Source: an uncultured Eubacteriales bacterium (GTDB taxonomy: Bacteria > Bacillota > Clostridia > Oscillospirales > CAG-382). From it: a stretch of 64,000 bases of DNA. The notes under the pieces were generated by a model. It ran no database searches and had not been told where the DNA came from. It saw nothing but the letters and a program-made list of their open reading frames with translations. Positions 25,501 through 34,100 of the stretch are shown piece by piece. The stretch is from assembly GCA_934446675.1 (NCBI GenBank), contig CAKSEL010000011.1:27852-91851 (forward strand), in the 5' to 3' direction. Each line of letters begins with the position of its first letter. Position 1 is the stretch's first letter. Both the position numbers and the translations under genes were made by a program.

Positions 25501-26646
25501 ATGGAGCTTTCGGAACTCAGAAAACAGATAGACGCGATAGATGATGAACTTGTATCGCTGTTCTTAAAAAGAATGGACGTATCGGGCGAGGTCGCAAAGG
25601 CGAAAATGCAGAGCAATACCGCCGTTATGGACAGCGGCAGGGAACGCGCAATAGTCTCGCGCCTTACAAAGGGACTCGACGACGATACCGCAAACTATGT
25701 GTCGGTGCTGTATTCGACGATATTTGAAATAAGCCGCGCAAAGCAGAGAAAAATGCTCTCTCATGACACAAAACTTGCCGATGAGATAAAGGAAGCAAAG
25801 CTTTCGACCGACGAGCTGTTCCCGTATGCCGCCGACGTTGCGGTTCAGGGCGTTGAGGGTGCATATTCCCAGCACGCCTGCGACAGACTTTTCGTAAGAC
25901 CCGATATAACATATACCGAAAATTTCAAGGATGTCTTTAAACTTGTCGATTCCGAAAAGTGCAGATACGGCGTCGTGCCGATAGAAAACAGCCTTCACGG
26001 CTCTGTCGGCGAGGTATACGATCTGCTTAAGGAATATAAGGATAAGATACATATAGTAAGATGCGTGAGAATACCGATATATCATTCTCTGCTTGCCAAG
26101 AAGGGCGCACAGCTTTCGGATATAAAAAAGGTGTATTCGCACAGCCAGGCGATAGGTCAGTGCAGCGAATTTCTCGCGTCGCACCCGGATATTGAGGTAA
26201 ATGTCTGCAAGAATACCGCGGCAGCCGCAAAAATGGTAGCCGAGAGCGACAGAGGAGATATTGCCGCAATTTCGTCAGCCGACTGCGCCGAGCTTTACGG
26301 ACTCGGAATACTCAAAACCGATATACAGAACAGCGATAATAACCATACGCGATTTATCTGCATATCAAAAAATCTTGAAATATATCCCGGCGCGTCAAAA
26401 ATAGGCATAATGTTCACCGTAAAGCATAAAGCAGGAAGCCTTTTCAATATGCTTGCGCGCTTTGCGTGCCTCGGAGTAAACCTCACAAAGCTCGAGAGCC
26501 GTCCCATAAAGGGAAAGGATTTTGAGTTTATGTTCTATGCCGAAATGGATATATACGGACTTTCGCCGGCGCTTCTGTCGTTCCTGTGCGAGCTTGACGA
26601 CAGACCTGAAGAATTTGTATTCTTGGGCAATTATTCGGAAATATGA
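25501..26646 (+). CDS. pheA: Bifunctional chorismate mutase / prephenate dehydratase
   Basis: 381 residues from ATG 25501; GGGAG (25485-25489) fits this start better than the ATG 18 nt upstream. AroQ-type chorismate mutase about 1-90 (MELSELRKQIDAIDDELVSLFLKRMDVSGEVAKAK); prephenate dehydratase about 105-280 (QGVEGAYSQHACDRLF, VPIENSLHGSVGEVYDLL, and the catalytic TRF in NNHTRFICIS); C-terminal ACT domain about 295-375 (GSLFNMLARFACLGVNLTKLESRP, an ESRP signature for Phe binding). It makes phenylpyruvate and is probably feedback-inhibited by Phe. It starts 21 nt after the aroC stop. Confidence 0.96.
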   Translation: MELSELRKQIDAIDDELVSLFLKRMDVSGEVAKAKMQSNTAVMDSGRERAIVSRLTKGLDDDTANYVSVLYSTIFEISRAKQRKMLSHDTKLADEIKEAKLSTDELFPYAADVAVQGVEGAYSQHACDRLFVRPDITYTENFKDVFKLVDSEKCRYGVVPIENSLHGSVGEVYDLLKEYKDKIHIVRCVRIPIYHSLLAKKGAQLSDIKKVYSHSQAIGQCSEFLASHPDIEVNVCKNTAAAAKMVAESDRGDIAAISSADCAELYGLGILKTDIQNSDNNHTRFICISKNLEIYPGASKIGIMFTVKHKAGSLFNMLARFACLGVNLTKLESRPIKGKDFEFMFYAEMDIYGLSPALLSFLCELDDRPEEFVFLGNYSEI

Positions 26647-26673
26647 TGTTTTTTATATAAGGAGCGATTTGTT

Positions 26674-27939
26674 TTGATAACCTACGGACTTTGTGGAAAA
26701 ACACTTAAACACAGCTATTCAAAGCTGATACACGAAAAACTCGGAAACAGCGAATACAGACTTCTTAATCTTGAAAAAGACGAGTTTTACGAACTGCTCG
26801 AATCGCGTTCCTTTAAAGCCTGCAACGTGACTATTCCGTATAAAAAGGACGCATACAGCCTCTGCACCGTGCTTTCAAAAGAGGCGCAGAGCATAGGCAG
26901 CGTAAATACCGTCGTCAATAAAAACGGAGTGCTCTACGGATACAATACCGACTACGCGGGCTTTGAATATATGCTGCGCCGTGCCGGAATTACGCTTGAG
27001 AATAAAAACGTAATAATACTCGGAACGGGCGGTACAAGCCTTACGGCACAGGCAGTCGCAAAGGACAGCGCGGCAAAGAGCGTAACGGTCGTTTCGAGAA
27101 CGGGAAAAGTCAATTATAACAATGTTTACGATAAGACCGATACCGAGGTAATAATCAATACGACGCCGGTTGGAATGTATCCCGATAACGGCAGATGCGC
27201 CGTCGATGTTTCAAAATTCCCGAAACTTTGCGCGGTGGTGGACGTAATTTATAATCCGCTCAAAACAAAAATTCTTGCCGACGCGCAAAAACTCGGCATA
27301 AAGAATACCGGCGGACTGCCGATGCTCGTATATCAGGCGGTAAAGGCTCATGAGCTGTTCTTTGATACAGAAGTCCCGGACGATGTTCCCGAAAAGATAC
27401 TCTCCGAATGTCTGTTTGAAACGGCAAATATCGTGCTTGTCGGAATGCCCGGCTGCGGAAAGACAAGTATAGGCACGGAGATTGCCAAAAAGCTCGGACG
27501 CGTGTTCCTCGACACCGATAAATTCGTCGAGCAAAGCGGTCTGACAATCCCCGAAATATTTGAACGCTACGGCGAAAAGGATTTCAGAAACCGCGAGACG
27601 GAGGCTGTCAAAATGCTTACCGCACTTTCGGGAAAGGTAATAGCAACCGGCGGCGGCAGTGTGCTGGATAGTGAAAACGTCCGAATGATGCGTCAGAACG
27701 GAATTGTAGTTTATATCAAACGTCCTCTCGATAAGCTTGCGACGGACGGCAGACCTTTGAGCGACGGCGGAATGGAAAAGCTGCAGAAACTGTTTGAGCA
27801 AAGGCGTGAGGTTTACCAGAACGTTAGCGATATTGAGACCGAAACCGACGGAGATATACAAAAGTGCGCCGAAAATATAATTGACGGCGTAAAAAAGAAT
27901 ATATCGGTTCTTTGTCCCAAATACAGCGCAGAGGAGTAA
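26674..27939 (+). CDS. Fused shikimate dehydrogenase - shikimate kinase (AroE-AroK)
   Basis: 421 residues carrying two consecutive pathway steps. AroE part about 1-245: substrate serines in LKHSYSKLIH, catalytic Lys57 in NVTIPYKK, Asp93 in NTDYAGF, and a nucleotide loop GTGGTSLTAQA followed by VVSRTGK (the NADP-type SRT). Shikimate kinase part about 249-421: Walker A GMPGCGKT, FLDTDKF with the Mg2+/shikimate aspartate, FRNRE arginine, GGG of ATGGGS, and lid arginine in GRPLS. Both active sites look intact. The start is TTG with GGAG 9 nt before it. The fusion would pass shikimate between domains or at least fix their ratio. Gene 5 of the operon. Confidence 0.95.
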   Translation: MITYGLCGKTLKHSYSKLIHEKLGNSEYRLLNLEKDEFYELLESRSFKACNVTIPYKKDAYSLCTVLSKEAQSIGSVNTVVNKNGVLYGYNTDYAGFEYMLRRAGITLENKNVIILGTGGTSLTAQAVAKDSAAKSVTVVSRTGKVNYNNVYDKTDTEVIINTTPVGMYPDNGRCAVDVSKFPKLCAVVDVIYNPLKTKILADAQKLGIKNTGGLPMLVYQAVKAHELFFDTEVPDDVPEKILSECLFETANIVLVGMPGCGKTSIGTEIAKKLGRVFLDTDKFVEQSGLTIPEIFERYGEKDFRNRETEAVKMLTALSGKVIATGGGSVLDSENVRMMRQNGIVVYIKRPLDKLATDGRPLSDGGMEKLQKLFEQRREVYQNVSDIETETDGDIQKCAENIIDGVKKNISVLCPKYSAEE

Positions 27940-27944
27940 TATAA

Positions 27945-28379
27945 ATGAAAATACTCGTAATAAACGGCCCGAACATAAATATGCTCGGCATAAGAGAAAA
28001 GAACATCTACGGCACAAAGAGCTATGCGGATCTCTGTGAAATGCTTGAAAAGAAAGCAAAAGACGAAAACTTTGAAATAAAGCTTTTTCAGTCAAACCAT
28101 GAGGGCGATATAGTTGATGAAATACAGAGCGCATATCAGAAATACGACGGTATAGTTATAAACCCTGCCGCGTACACCCATACAAGCGTCGCAATACTCG
28201 ACGCACTCAAAGCTGTGTCTATTCCGTCAGTAGAGGTTCATATCTCGGACGTCGATTCAAGAGAGGATTTCAGGCAGATCTCATACGTTTCGCACTATTG
28301 CTTTAAAACTATCAAAGGCGAGGGCTTTGACGGATATATTCACGCGATAGACGAGATAGCGGCGTATATAAAAAAGTAA
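27945..28379 (+). CDS. aroQ: 3-dehydroquinate dehydratase, type II
   Basis: 144 residues, the usual type II dodecameric dehydratase length. NGPNINMLGIRE at residues 7-18, catalytic Tyr in IYGTKSY, QSNHEGDIVDEI, INPAAYTHTSVAILDAL (Asn and catalytic His), and VEVHISDVDSREDFR. It converts 3-dehydroquinate to 3-dehydroshikimate, feeding the AroE domain encoded 5 nt upstream. Last gene of the operon. The earlier steps (DAHP synthase and dehydroquinate synthase) are not encoded here. Confidence 0.97.
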   Translation: MKILVINGPNINMLGIREKNIYGTKSYADLCEMLEKKAKDENFEIKLFQSNHEGDIVDEIQSAYQKYDGIVINPAAYTHTSVAILDALKAVSIPSVEVHISDVDSREDFRQISYVSHYCFKTIKGEGFDGYIHAIDEIAAYIKK

Positions 28380-28394
28380 ATAACATAAATAAAA

Positions 28395-28434
28395 AAGCTA
28401 AGCGCGCATTAAACGTACTTAGCTTGATTTTTTT
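28395..28434. terminator. Bidirectional terminator between aroQ and the convergent gene
   Basis: AAGCTAAG (28395-28402) / CTTAGCTT (28418-28425), 8 bp, with A-rich DNA on the left and a T-run on the right, so it can stop transcription from both sides. Confidence 0.85.
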
Positions 28435-28460
28435 GCCCTTCGCGGCACATTGTGCCGTGC

Positions 28461-30536
28461 TTACTTTGACTTTTTGCCGTTTTCTTCGGGCGTCGGGAAG
28501 ATTATTAGAAAACTTGATTCTCCGAAACGTTCGCTGAGATTCAAAAATCCTTTCTCGTCTGCCGTGCAGGGTTCTTCCGAGGTGTATAAACCGTCGGAAA
28601 CAATGCGGACGGTGTAGTTTTTGCCCTTTTCAAATCCGCCGATCTTCAGCCTTACGGCGTCGGAATACTTTGCCGTGACAATGACGTTTTCCGCACTGAA
28701 TAAAAATCCGTAGGAGTTTGTGCCGAAGCCTATGTTCTTTATTCCGGCATATCCCGTGTATTCTCCGAGGTTGGGATTTACCGTGAGAACGCTGCCGTCG
28801 GTGTCTGCGCCGAAAAGACCGTATACAGCCATGCTTGCCGCGGCTCCGCACTCGGCATATCCGTTTACAGAAAGCGTTTCGGGACTTGAAATAAGCAGCT
28901 TCCCGTCGGTGTAGCAGGCGGCAAAGTCGGTAAAGCGGTTCAAAAAGCTCTTTTTGGAAACCTTCGCACGCGCGGCAAGGTCATAATATTCCGTAACCAG
29001 CGACGCACCGCCGTTCTGCCAGTATTTTCCGAAAGCCGCGATCGAAGATAACGGGAAGTTGCCGTTTACATAGTCCCACCAACTGTCGCTTGCGTTTATT
29101 GTGGTGGAGCGAGGTGCAAATCCGAAAGCGTATATGTCTGCGCCGGTCGAAGTGTCGCTTGTGACTTCGGTCTTGCCGTCGATCCACGAAAGAATTGCGT
29201 CCGACGTCTTTTTGTCGGCGATGCCGGAGCTAATTGCCTCAAGATTGAGGAAAGTAAATCCGAGATCGTGATAAGAACCCGACGCGTCCTTTGCGCCAGC
29301 GTATCTCGAAGAAGATTCTCTGAAGAATGTCTGATTTATTGCGGTTTTGTTCTTTTCCGCAACCGCAGAGTATTCGTCAGCCTTTTCGGGCTGTCCCATA
29401 AGCGTGTAAAGCTTTGCAAGATCGGTCATTGCCTCGTTGAAAGCCATGTTGCAGTATGCGTCGAGATAACCGAAACGGTGATTGAACCAGTAGTTGGAGC
29501 CTGCGCCGTTGGACTCTCCGCTGTTGCTTTCGGTGAGAATGTATACAAGTCCGTCAGCCTCGTTGTAGCGTATTCCGCCGCCGTTGAGGTCGTTTTTGTC
29601 AAAGTAGTAGTTTACGGCTTTCTCTAACTTCTGAAGAACCGTAAGACCGTTCGATACATCAAGCTTGGGTGCGCTTGTCGTGTCCTTTTCGTAAAGGAAG
29701 GACGTGTCTGCTTCCCAGAGTGCTATCTCGCATACAGCAGAGATAAATCTCGAATTTGTGTCGTAAAGGTAAAATCCGTTCTTTTCGGACTTCATGGAGT
29801 TTTCCGCCGACCATATGTAGCCGTTGGAGAATATCGGATAGTCGCGGATTATCTGTTTAAGCTCGTTTATATAGGTTTTGTCGGCGTACCAGGCGTATCT
29901 CTTTGCCTGCCAGAGGAAAGTTGACGGATCCGAACTTGATACCGGGAGTGAGAGAGAGGGATTTTTTGACAGTGCAAAGTCGTTTATAAGACTGTCCGCC
30001 GCGGATAAAAGCGCGTTTTCGTCAGATGTATAGATTATTTTTCCGCTGCTGCCGAATTCGTCATATGCCGTGAGTATGCTTTGGTCAACGACGTTCGGAT
30101 AAAGATCGGGTTTCTTTGTGATTTTCTTAAATGCCGAAACAAGCACTACGATAACCGCGATCACCGCAGCCGCAAATCCGAATATCATTGCCCAGCCGCG
30201 TATAAGCCTCTTTATTCTTTTAATTTTTGCACGTTTGATGCGTTCTTTGCGTTTAAGTACCTCTGCGTGCTTTGCACGGCGCTCGCGAGCTAACATTTCG
30301 TTCTGCCTTATAAGGTCGGTTTCGCCGGTCTGACCGAACTGGCGGCTGTTGCCGTTGGGACGCGAAAACTGCGTTCTTGCACGCGAAGTGTTGGGATTTG
30401 AGTTTGGGTTTGTATTTATGTTAATATCACGGCGCATATTTTCGGGATTGCCGGCGTAGCCGCGCGGCATGTTTGACTTGTTCTGAGGATTGTGTCCCTG
30501 TTCGCCGTTTCTGTTGTAATTGCTGTCGTTCTGCAA
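28461..30536 (-). CDS. Membrane-anchored extracellular protein, six-hairpin glycosidase-like
   Basis: 691 residues from TTG 30536, chosen because AAGGAGG lies 9 nt before it; a longer in-frame TTG upstream would place that ribosome site inside the gene. Order: Asn/Pro-rich cytosolic head about 1-75, a strongly basic stretch about 80-113, one membrane helix about 115-136, then a large outer domain. That domain has alternating helices with aromatic motifs (LWQAKRYAWYADKTYINELKQIIRDYP, YLDAYCNMAFNEAMTDLAKLY, SDSWWDYVNGNFPLSSIAAFGKYW), which suggests an alpha/alpha toroid as in glycoside hydrolases, and a beta-rich tail about 590-691. Family and catalytic residues were not identified, so the glycosidase role is inference. 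Confidence 0.7.
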   Translation of the reverse strand: MQNDSNYNRNGEQGHNPQNKSNMPRGYAGNPENMRRDININTNPNSNPNTSRARTQFSRPNGNSRQFGQTGETDLIRQNEMLARERRAKHAEVLKRKERIKRAKIKRIKRLIRGWAMIFGFAAAVIAVIVVLVSAFKKITKKPDLYPNVVDQSILTAYDEFGSSGKIIYTSDENALLSAADSLINDFALSKNPSLSLPVSSSDPSTFLWQAKRYAWYADKTYINELKQIIRDYPIFSNGYIWSAENSMKSEKNGFYLYDTNSRFISAVCEIALWEADTSFLYEKDTTSAPKLDVSNGLTVLQKLEKAVNYYFDKNDLNGGGIRYNEADGLVYILTESNSGESNGAGSNYWFNHRFGYLDAYCNMAFNEAMTDLAKLYTLMGQPEKADEYSAVAEKNKTAINQTFFRESSSRYAGAKDASGSYHDLGFTFLNLEAISSGIADKKTSDAILSWIDGKTEVTSDTSTGADIYAFGFAPRSTTINASDSWWDYVNGNFPLSSIAAFGKYWQNGGASLVTEYYDLAARAKVSKKSFLNRFTDFAACYTDGKLLISSPETLSVNGYAECGAAASMAVYGLFGADTDGSVLTVNPNLGEYTGYAGIKNIGFGTNSYGFLFSAENVIVTAKYSDAVRLKIGGFEKGKNYTVRIVSDGLYTSEEPCTADEKGFLNLSERFGESSFLIIFPTPEENGKKSK

Positions 30537-30664
30537 GGTGATTTTCCTCCTTGTTTTCAAACTTTACATATGTATTTTATCATAATGCGGCAGAGTTTTC
30601 AACAGTATATTTAATTAATATATAAATTTTGCTCTTTTTCGGTTTCTTTTGTTGTTAATGCTCA

Positions 30665-30693
30665 TTGACTCAAAAGTTTAAATGTGGTAGAAT
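30665..30693 (+). promoter_or_regulatory. Promoter upstream of the cobalamin riboswitch
   Basis: TTGACT (30665-30670), 17 nt, TAGAAT (30688-30693). The transcript would begin near 30700, just before the aptamer. Confidence 0.65.
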
Positions 30694-30714
30694 ATGTATG
30701 AAAACCGAATATTT

Positions 30715-30923
30715 GCACAATGTGTCGGATATGCTGCATAAAAGGCATACCCGGTGAAAAGGGAACACGGTGTGAATCCGTGACGATACCAGTCGCTGTG
30801 TGCATCCGAAAGGGAAAATTTCCGTCGGTGAAAGCCGGTCATTGGGAAACTGAGAAGGCAGGAGATTTTTTCGGCGCAGTTTGTCTGCGATAGGGTGTAA
30901 AGTCAAAAGACCTGCATTGATGC
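30715..30923 (+). ncRNA. Cobalamin riboswitch aptamer
   Basis: Closing stem GCACAATG (30715-30722) pairs with CATTG and TGC (30915-30919 and 30921-30923) across one bulged A. Inside are the hallmark segments: CCGGTGAAAAGGGAACACGG (30751-30770), the GTGAATCCGTGAC region just after it, GGTGAAAGCCGGTC (30827-30840), and the B12 box AGTCAAAAGACCTGC (30901-30915). Such RNAs bind adenosyl- or methylcobalamin and shut off downstream genes. The expression platform with a terminator hairpin follows, then the DUF4430/SLH gene. Confidence 0.93.
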
Positions 30924-31012
30924 TTTTTCGCACGTACCGCAAGCCGTTCCGATGTCCGGCAGGGCAGGGAACTTAAAAAACGCTTGCTTTACAGAAAAAG
31001 TATTATCGGCTT

Positions 31013-31041
31013 CTTGCAGATTTTTTTCAGTATTCTGCAAG
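31013..31041 (+). promoter_or_regulatory. Second hairpin in the riboswitch expression platform
   Basis: CTTGCAGA (31013-31020) and TCTGCAAG (31034-31041) form a perfect 8-bp stem with a 13-nt T-rich loop. It lies between aptamer and terminator and may take part in switching. Confidence 0.5.
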
Positions 31042-31053
31042 GGCTTTGTTGTT

Positions 31054-31124
31054 GCGCCGATTTGCAAAAGTCACAGGAATAGCTGCTGTGGTAAGTTTTG
31101 TTTGCTTGCCGCGGCGCTTTTTTT
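31054..31124 (+). terminator. Riboswitch-controlled terminator
   Basis: GCGCCG (31054-31059) pairs with CGGCGC (31112-31117), with an inner stem CACAG (31072-31076) / CTGTG (31086-31090), directly followed by seven T (31118-31124). It lies 66 nt before the start codon, so it would end transcription early when cobalamin is bound. Confidence 0.7.
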
Positions 31125-31190
31125 GTATGCGGCGATTTCAAGTTTACAGTCAAATGATTGAATATAAAAAGGAAAGGAATTTCAAAAATC

Positions 31191-34100
31191 ATGACAAATC
31201 GCAAAAAAAGCTCAAAACTTCTGCTGATTTTTGCAGTCGGCATACTGTCGGCGCTACTTGCATTTTCCGTAAGCGCAAAAGGCGGAACAATGAGCGGAGA
31301 CGGAAGCCGTGACAATCCTTATCTGATTGACGACGCGGCGGATCTTATCGCATTCCGCGACGAGGTAAACGTACAGACTGCAGACGCTGCAAGTACGCTC
31401 TGCGCAAAGCTGACTGCCGATATCGACATATCGGACGCTGCGTGGACGCCGATTGCAAATTCGGGTTTTGCAACTCAGGGCTACGCCGGAGTGTTCGACG
31501 GAGACGGTCATAAGATAAGCGGACTGAAGATCAGTTCTTCGGCGTCAAACCAGGGGCTTTTCGGCTATCTCGGTCTTGACGGCAGCGGAACAAACCGCGC
31601 GCTGATTAAAAATCTCAGCGTTTCGGGAAATGTTACATCTTCGGGCAACTATATCGGCGGAATTGCCGGACAGATGACGTCTGCCGAGATTGTAAACTGC
31701 TCTTTTTCGGGCAGCGTTTCGTCAAGCAGAAAAAACGGCTCGTATGTCGGCGGAATAATCGGATATATCAATAATACCGATAACACCGGAAAGAACGCGA
31801 AACCGAGAGCGCTTATCAGCGGCTGCGCAAATACCGCAGACGTGTCTACCGACGCAAAAGGTTATGCCGGAGGCATTACCGCATACGCAAAGTTTATAGA
31901 TATAGAAAACTGCTACAATACCGGCGCCATTTCCGGAACCATGCGTTCTGGCGGTATTGCGGGACAGATGCAGAACAAGGTGTATGCCTCTAACTGCTAT
32001 AATATAGGTGCTGTTTCGGGTACTTCCACAAGCGCAGACATTGCGGACTTTATCTATAAGGGTTCTGAGCTTATAAACTGCCACTATCTTGTACAGGCAT
32101 TCGGAACAGGTATGGGAACCGCCGACGCGGACTGCGCAAAGATAGAAAGCACAGAAGGACTTTCGGAACTGCTCGGCGAAGCTTTTGTTTCCGATAAAGA
32201 CGGCGTAAACGGCGGTTATCCGATTCTTGCATGGCAGGCAGGCTCGGCAGGAGAGGTTAAAAATCCCCGTCTTGAACTTATGGGCAATACCGTGCTCAAA
32301 ACGCTTGACGGTTTTGATACGGCTGATTTTTCCGTAAAGTTTGCCGATACGGAACCCTCTCATATCAACTGGAGCGTTGTTTCGGGAGAAAACGTAATCT
32401 CGGTTATTTATCCCGTAAATCCAGACGAATATAATACTTCCGTTGTTATAAAGGCAATAAATCCCGGTAAAGCCGTAATACAGGCTGCAACGGATGACGA
32501 AAGCCTGAAAGTAAGCGCGTATATAACCGTTCTTCCCGAAATCACAGGACGTGAAATCGAAGGAATTGTAGCCGCGGGAAACACCGTAAGCGCAAAGATC
32601 ACGGTTCTCGGCGCAAAGCCTTACGACTATGATAACTACCCAGAACTTGTATTCCAGTGGAAATATTTAACAAGCGAAGATTATCTTTCGGGCAATACCG
32701 GTTTTAACAGCTATAAGAGCATAAGCGGCGCAAACGACCGTACATTTACCATTCCCGAAAGCCTTGTCGGAGATTATCTGTCGTATACCGTAATGCTCGG
32801 CGGCGAAAGTTTTATGCCGTCGTCGCCGTACCTTGTAAAATCGAGCGACGAATATAATGTTGAAGCCGACGCTGCCGCACTTGTCTTTGATTTCGATACG
32901 ATAAAGACGGATATGCAGCTTGAACTTGCTTTAAACGGAGCAAACGGCAGCACAATAGAATGGACAAGCGATAACCGGGACGTAATAAATTCCGAAACCG
33001 GCACTGTTGTTCTTCCCAAGACCGGAAAAGTTACTGTAACCCTTACCGCAGTTTTAAAGTGCGGCGAGGCTGTCAGGACAAAGACCTTTACTTTTGAGGT
33101 ATATTCGTTAAAGCAGACTCAGACAGAGATTGCCGACATGAAAAAGAGACTTAAAAACGGCATAAAGTCTCTCGGAAATTTCTATAAGCTCTATCCCGTA
33201 TACGGCACAGACACAAATGTTCTCGAAATGCTTTGCGATGATATAAAGAACAGCAAAGAGCCTGAAATGACGGCTGTAATCGGAAACATTGAAGAAGTTT
33301 ACGGCGGCGCCGGAATTGCCGAAAACGGAGATATAACATATTTCTATGCCGATCCCAATACCGCACCGGGCGTTCATAACGGTTCTTACAGAGTAACGTT
33401 TGATTTCTGTCTCGGCGGTGAAACACAGAGACTTGAAGTGCCGGTTATAATTCCGTGGGACGCAGAGCTTGTAAAACAGGCTATGACGGAGCAGATACTC
33501 CCCGGAATCGAACTCCCGTCTTATACCGAAGAAAATATTTCACTTCCTGTATGCGCGAACGGCAAACTCTGGGCGCTTGCAAGCTGGACGACCTCCGATG
33601 AGACGGCAGTCAAAATAAATACCGTCAAAAAGTCGGCGGATAAAAGATTTTTACCCGACACCGGCGTTATTTACCCCGGACTTGAAGAAAAGCACGTGAA
33701 ACTCACGGCTGCGGTAACATTCGGATTCACAAACGCCTCGATAAACGAACCCCCGATAGTTCTCTATAAGACTTTTGATGTAACTGTCGGAAAGATCGAC
33801 GAGGATACCGCAAAGAACATAAAGACCGAGCTTGAAAACAAGCTTGAAAACGGACTTAAAAATGCAGGGCTCCGCGACGCCGCAACGGGAAAGGCTCTCG
33901 AAATAAACGACGGAGTTTATACCGCGGTCAACGATATACTCTATCCCACAACACGCGACTTTAAGATCGACGGTAAGTATTATCCCGTAACCATAAAGAG
34001 CGATAATGAGGACGTAATTGTATCTCCCGACGTAAATAATGCCGCGAGGACAACGGTTTACCGTCCCATGCCCAGAGAAGAGCCTGCAAAGGCAAACGTA

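Noticed and set aside
27211..28134. Long minus-strand frame across aroE/aroK and aroQ
   Set aside because: Antisense shadow of two strongly recognised genes with no start signals.
30670..30942. 90-codon open frame on the minus strand over the cobalamin aptamer
   Set aside because: It lies entirely across the structured riboswitch and its promoter, has no ribosome site, and the RNA signature on the plus strand explains the conservation.
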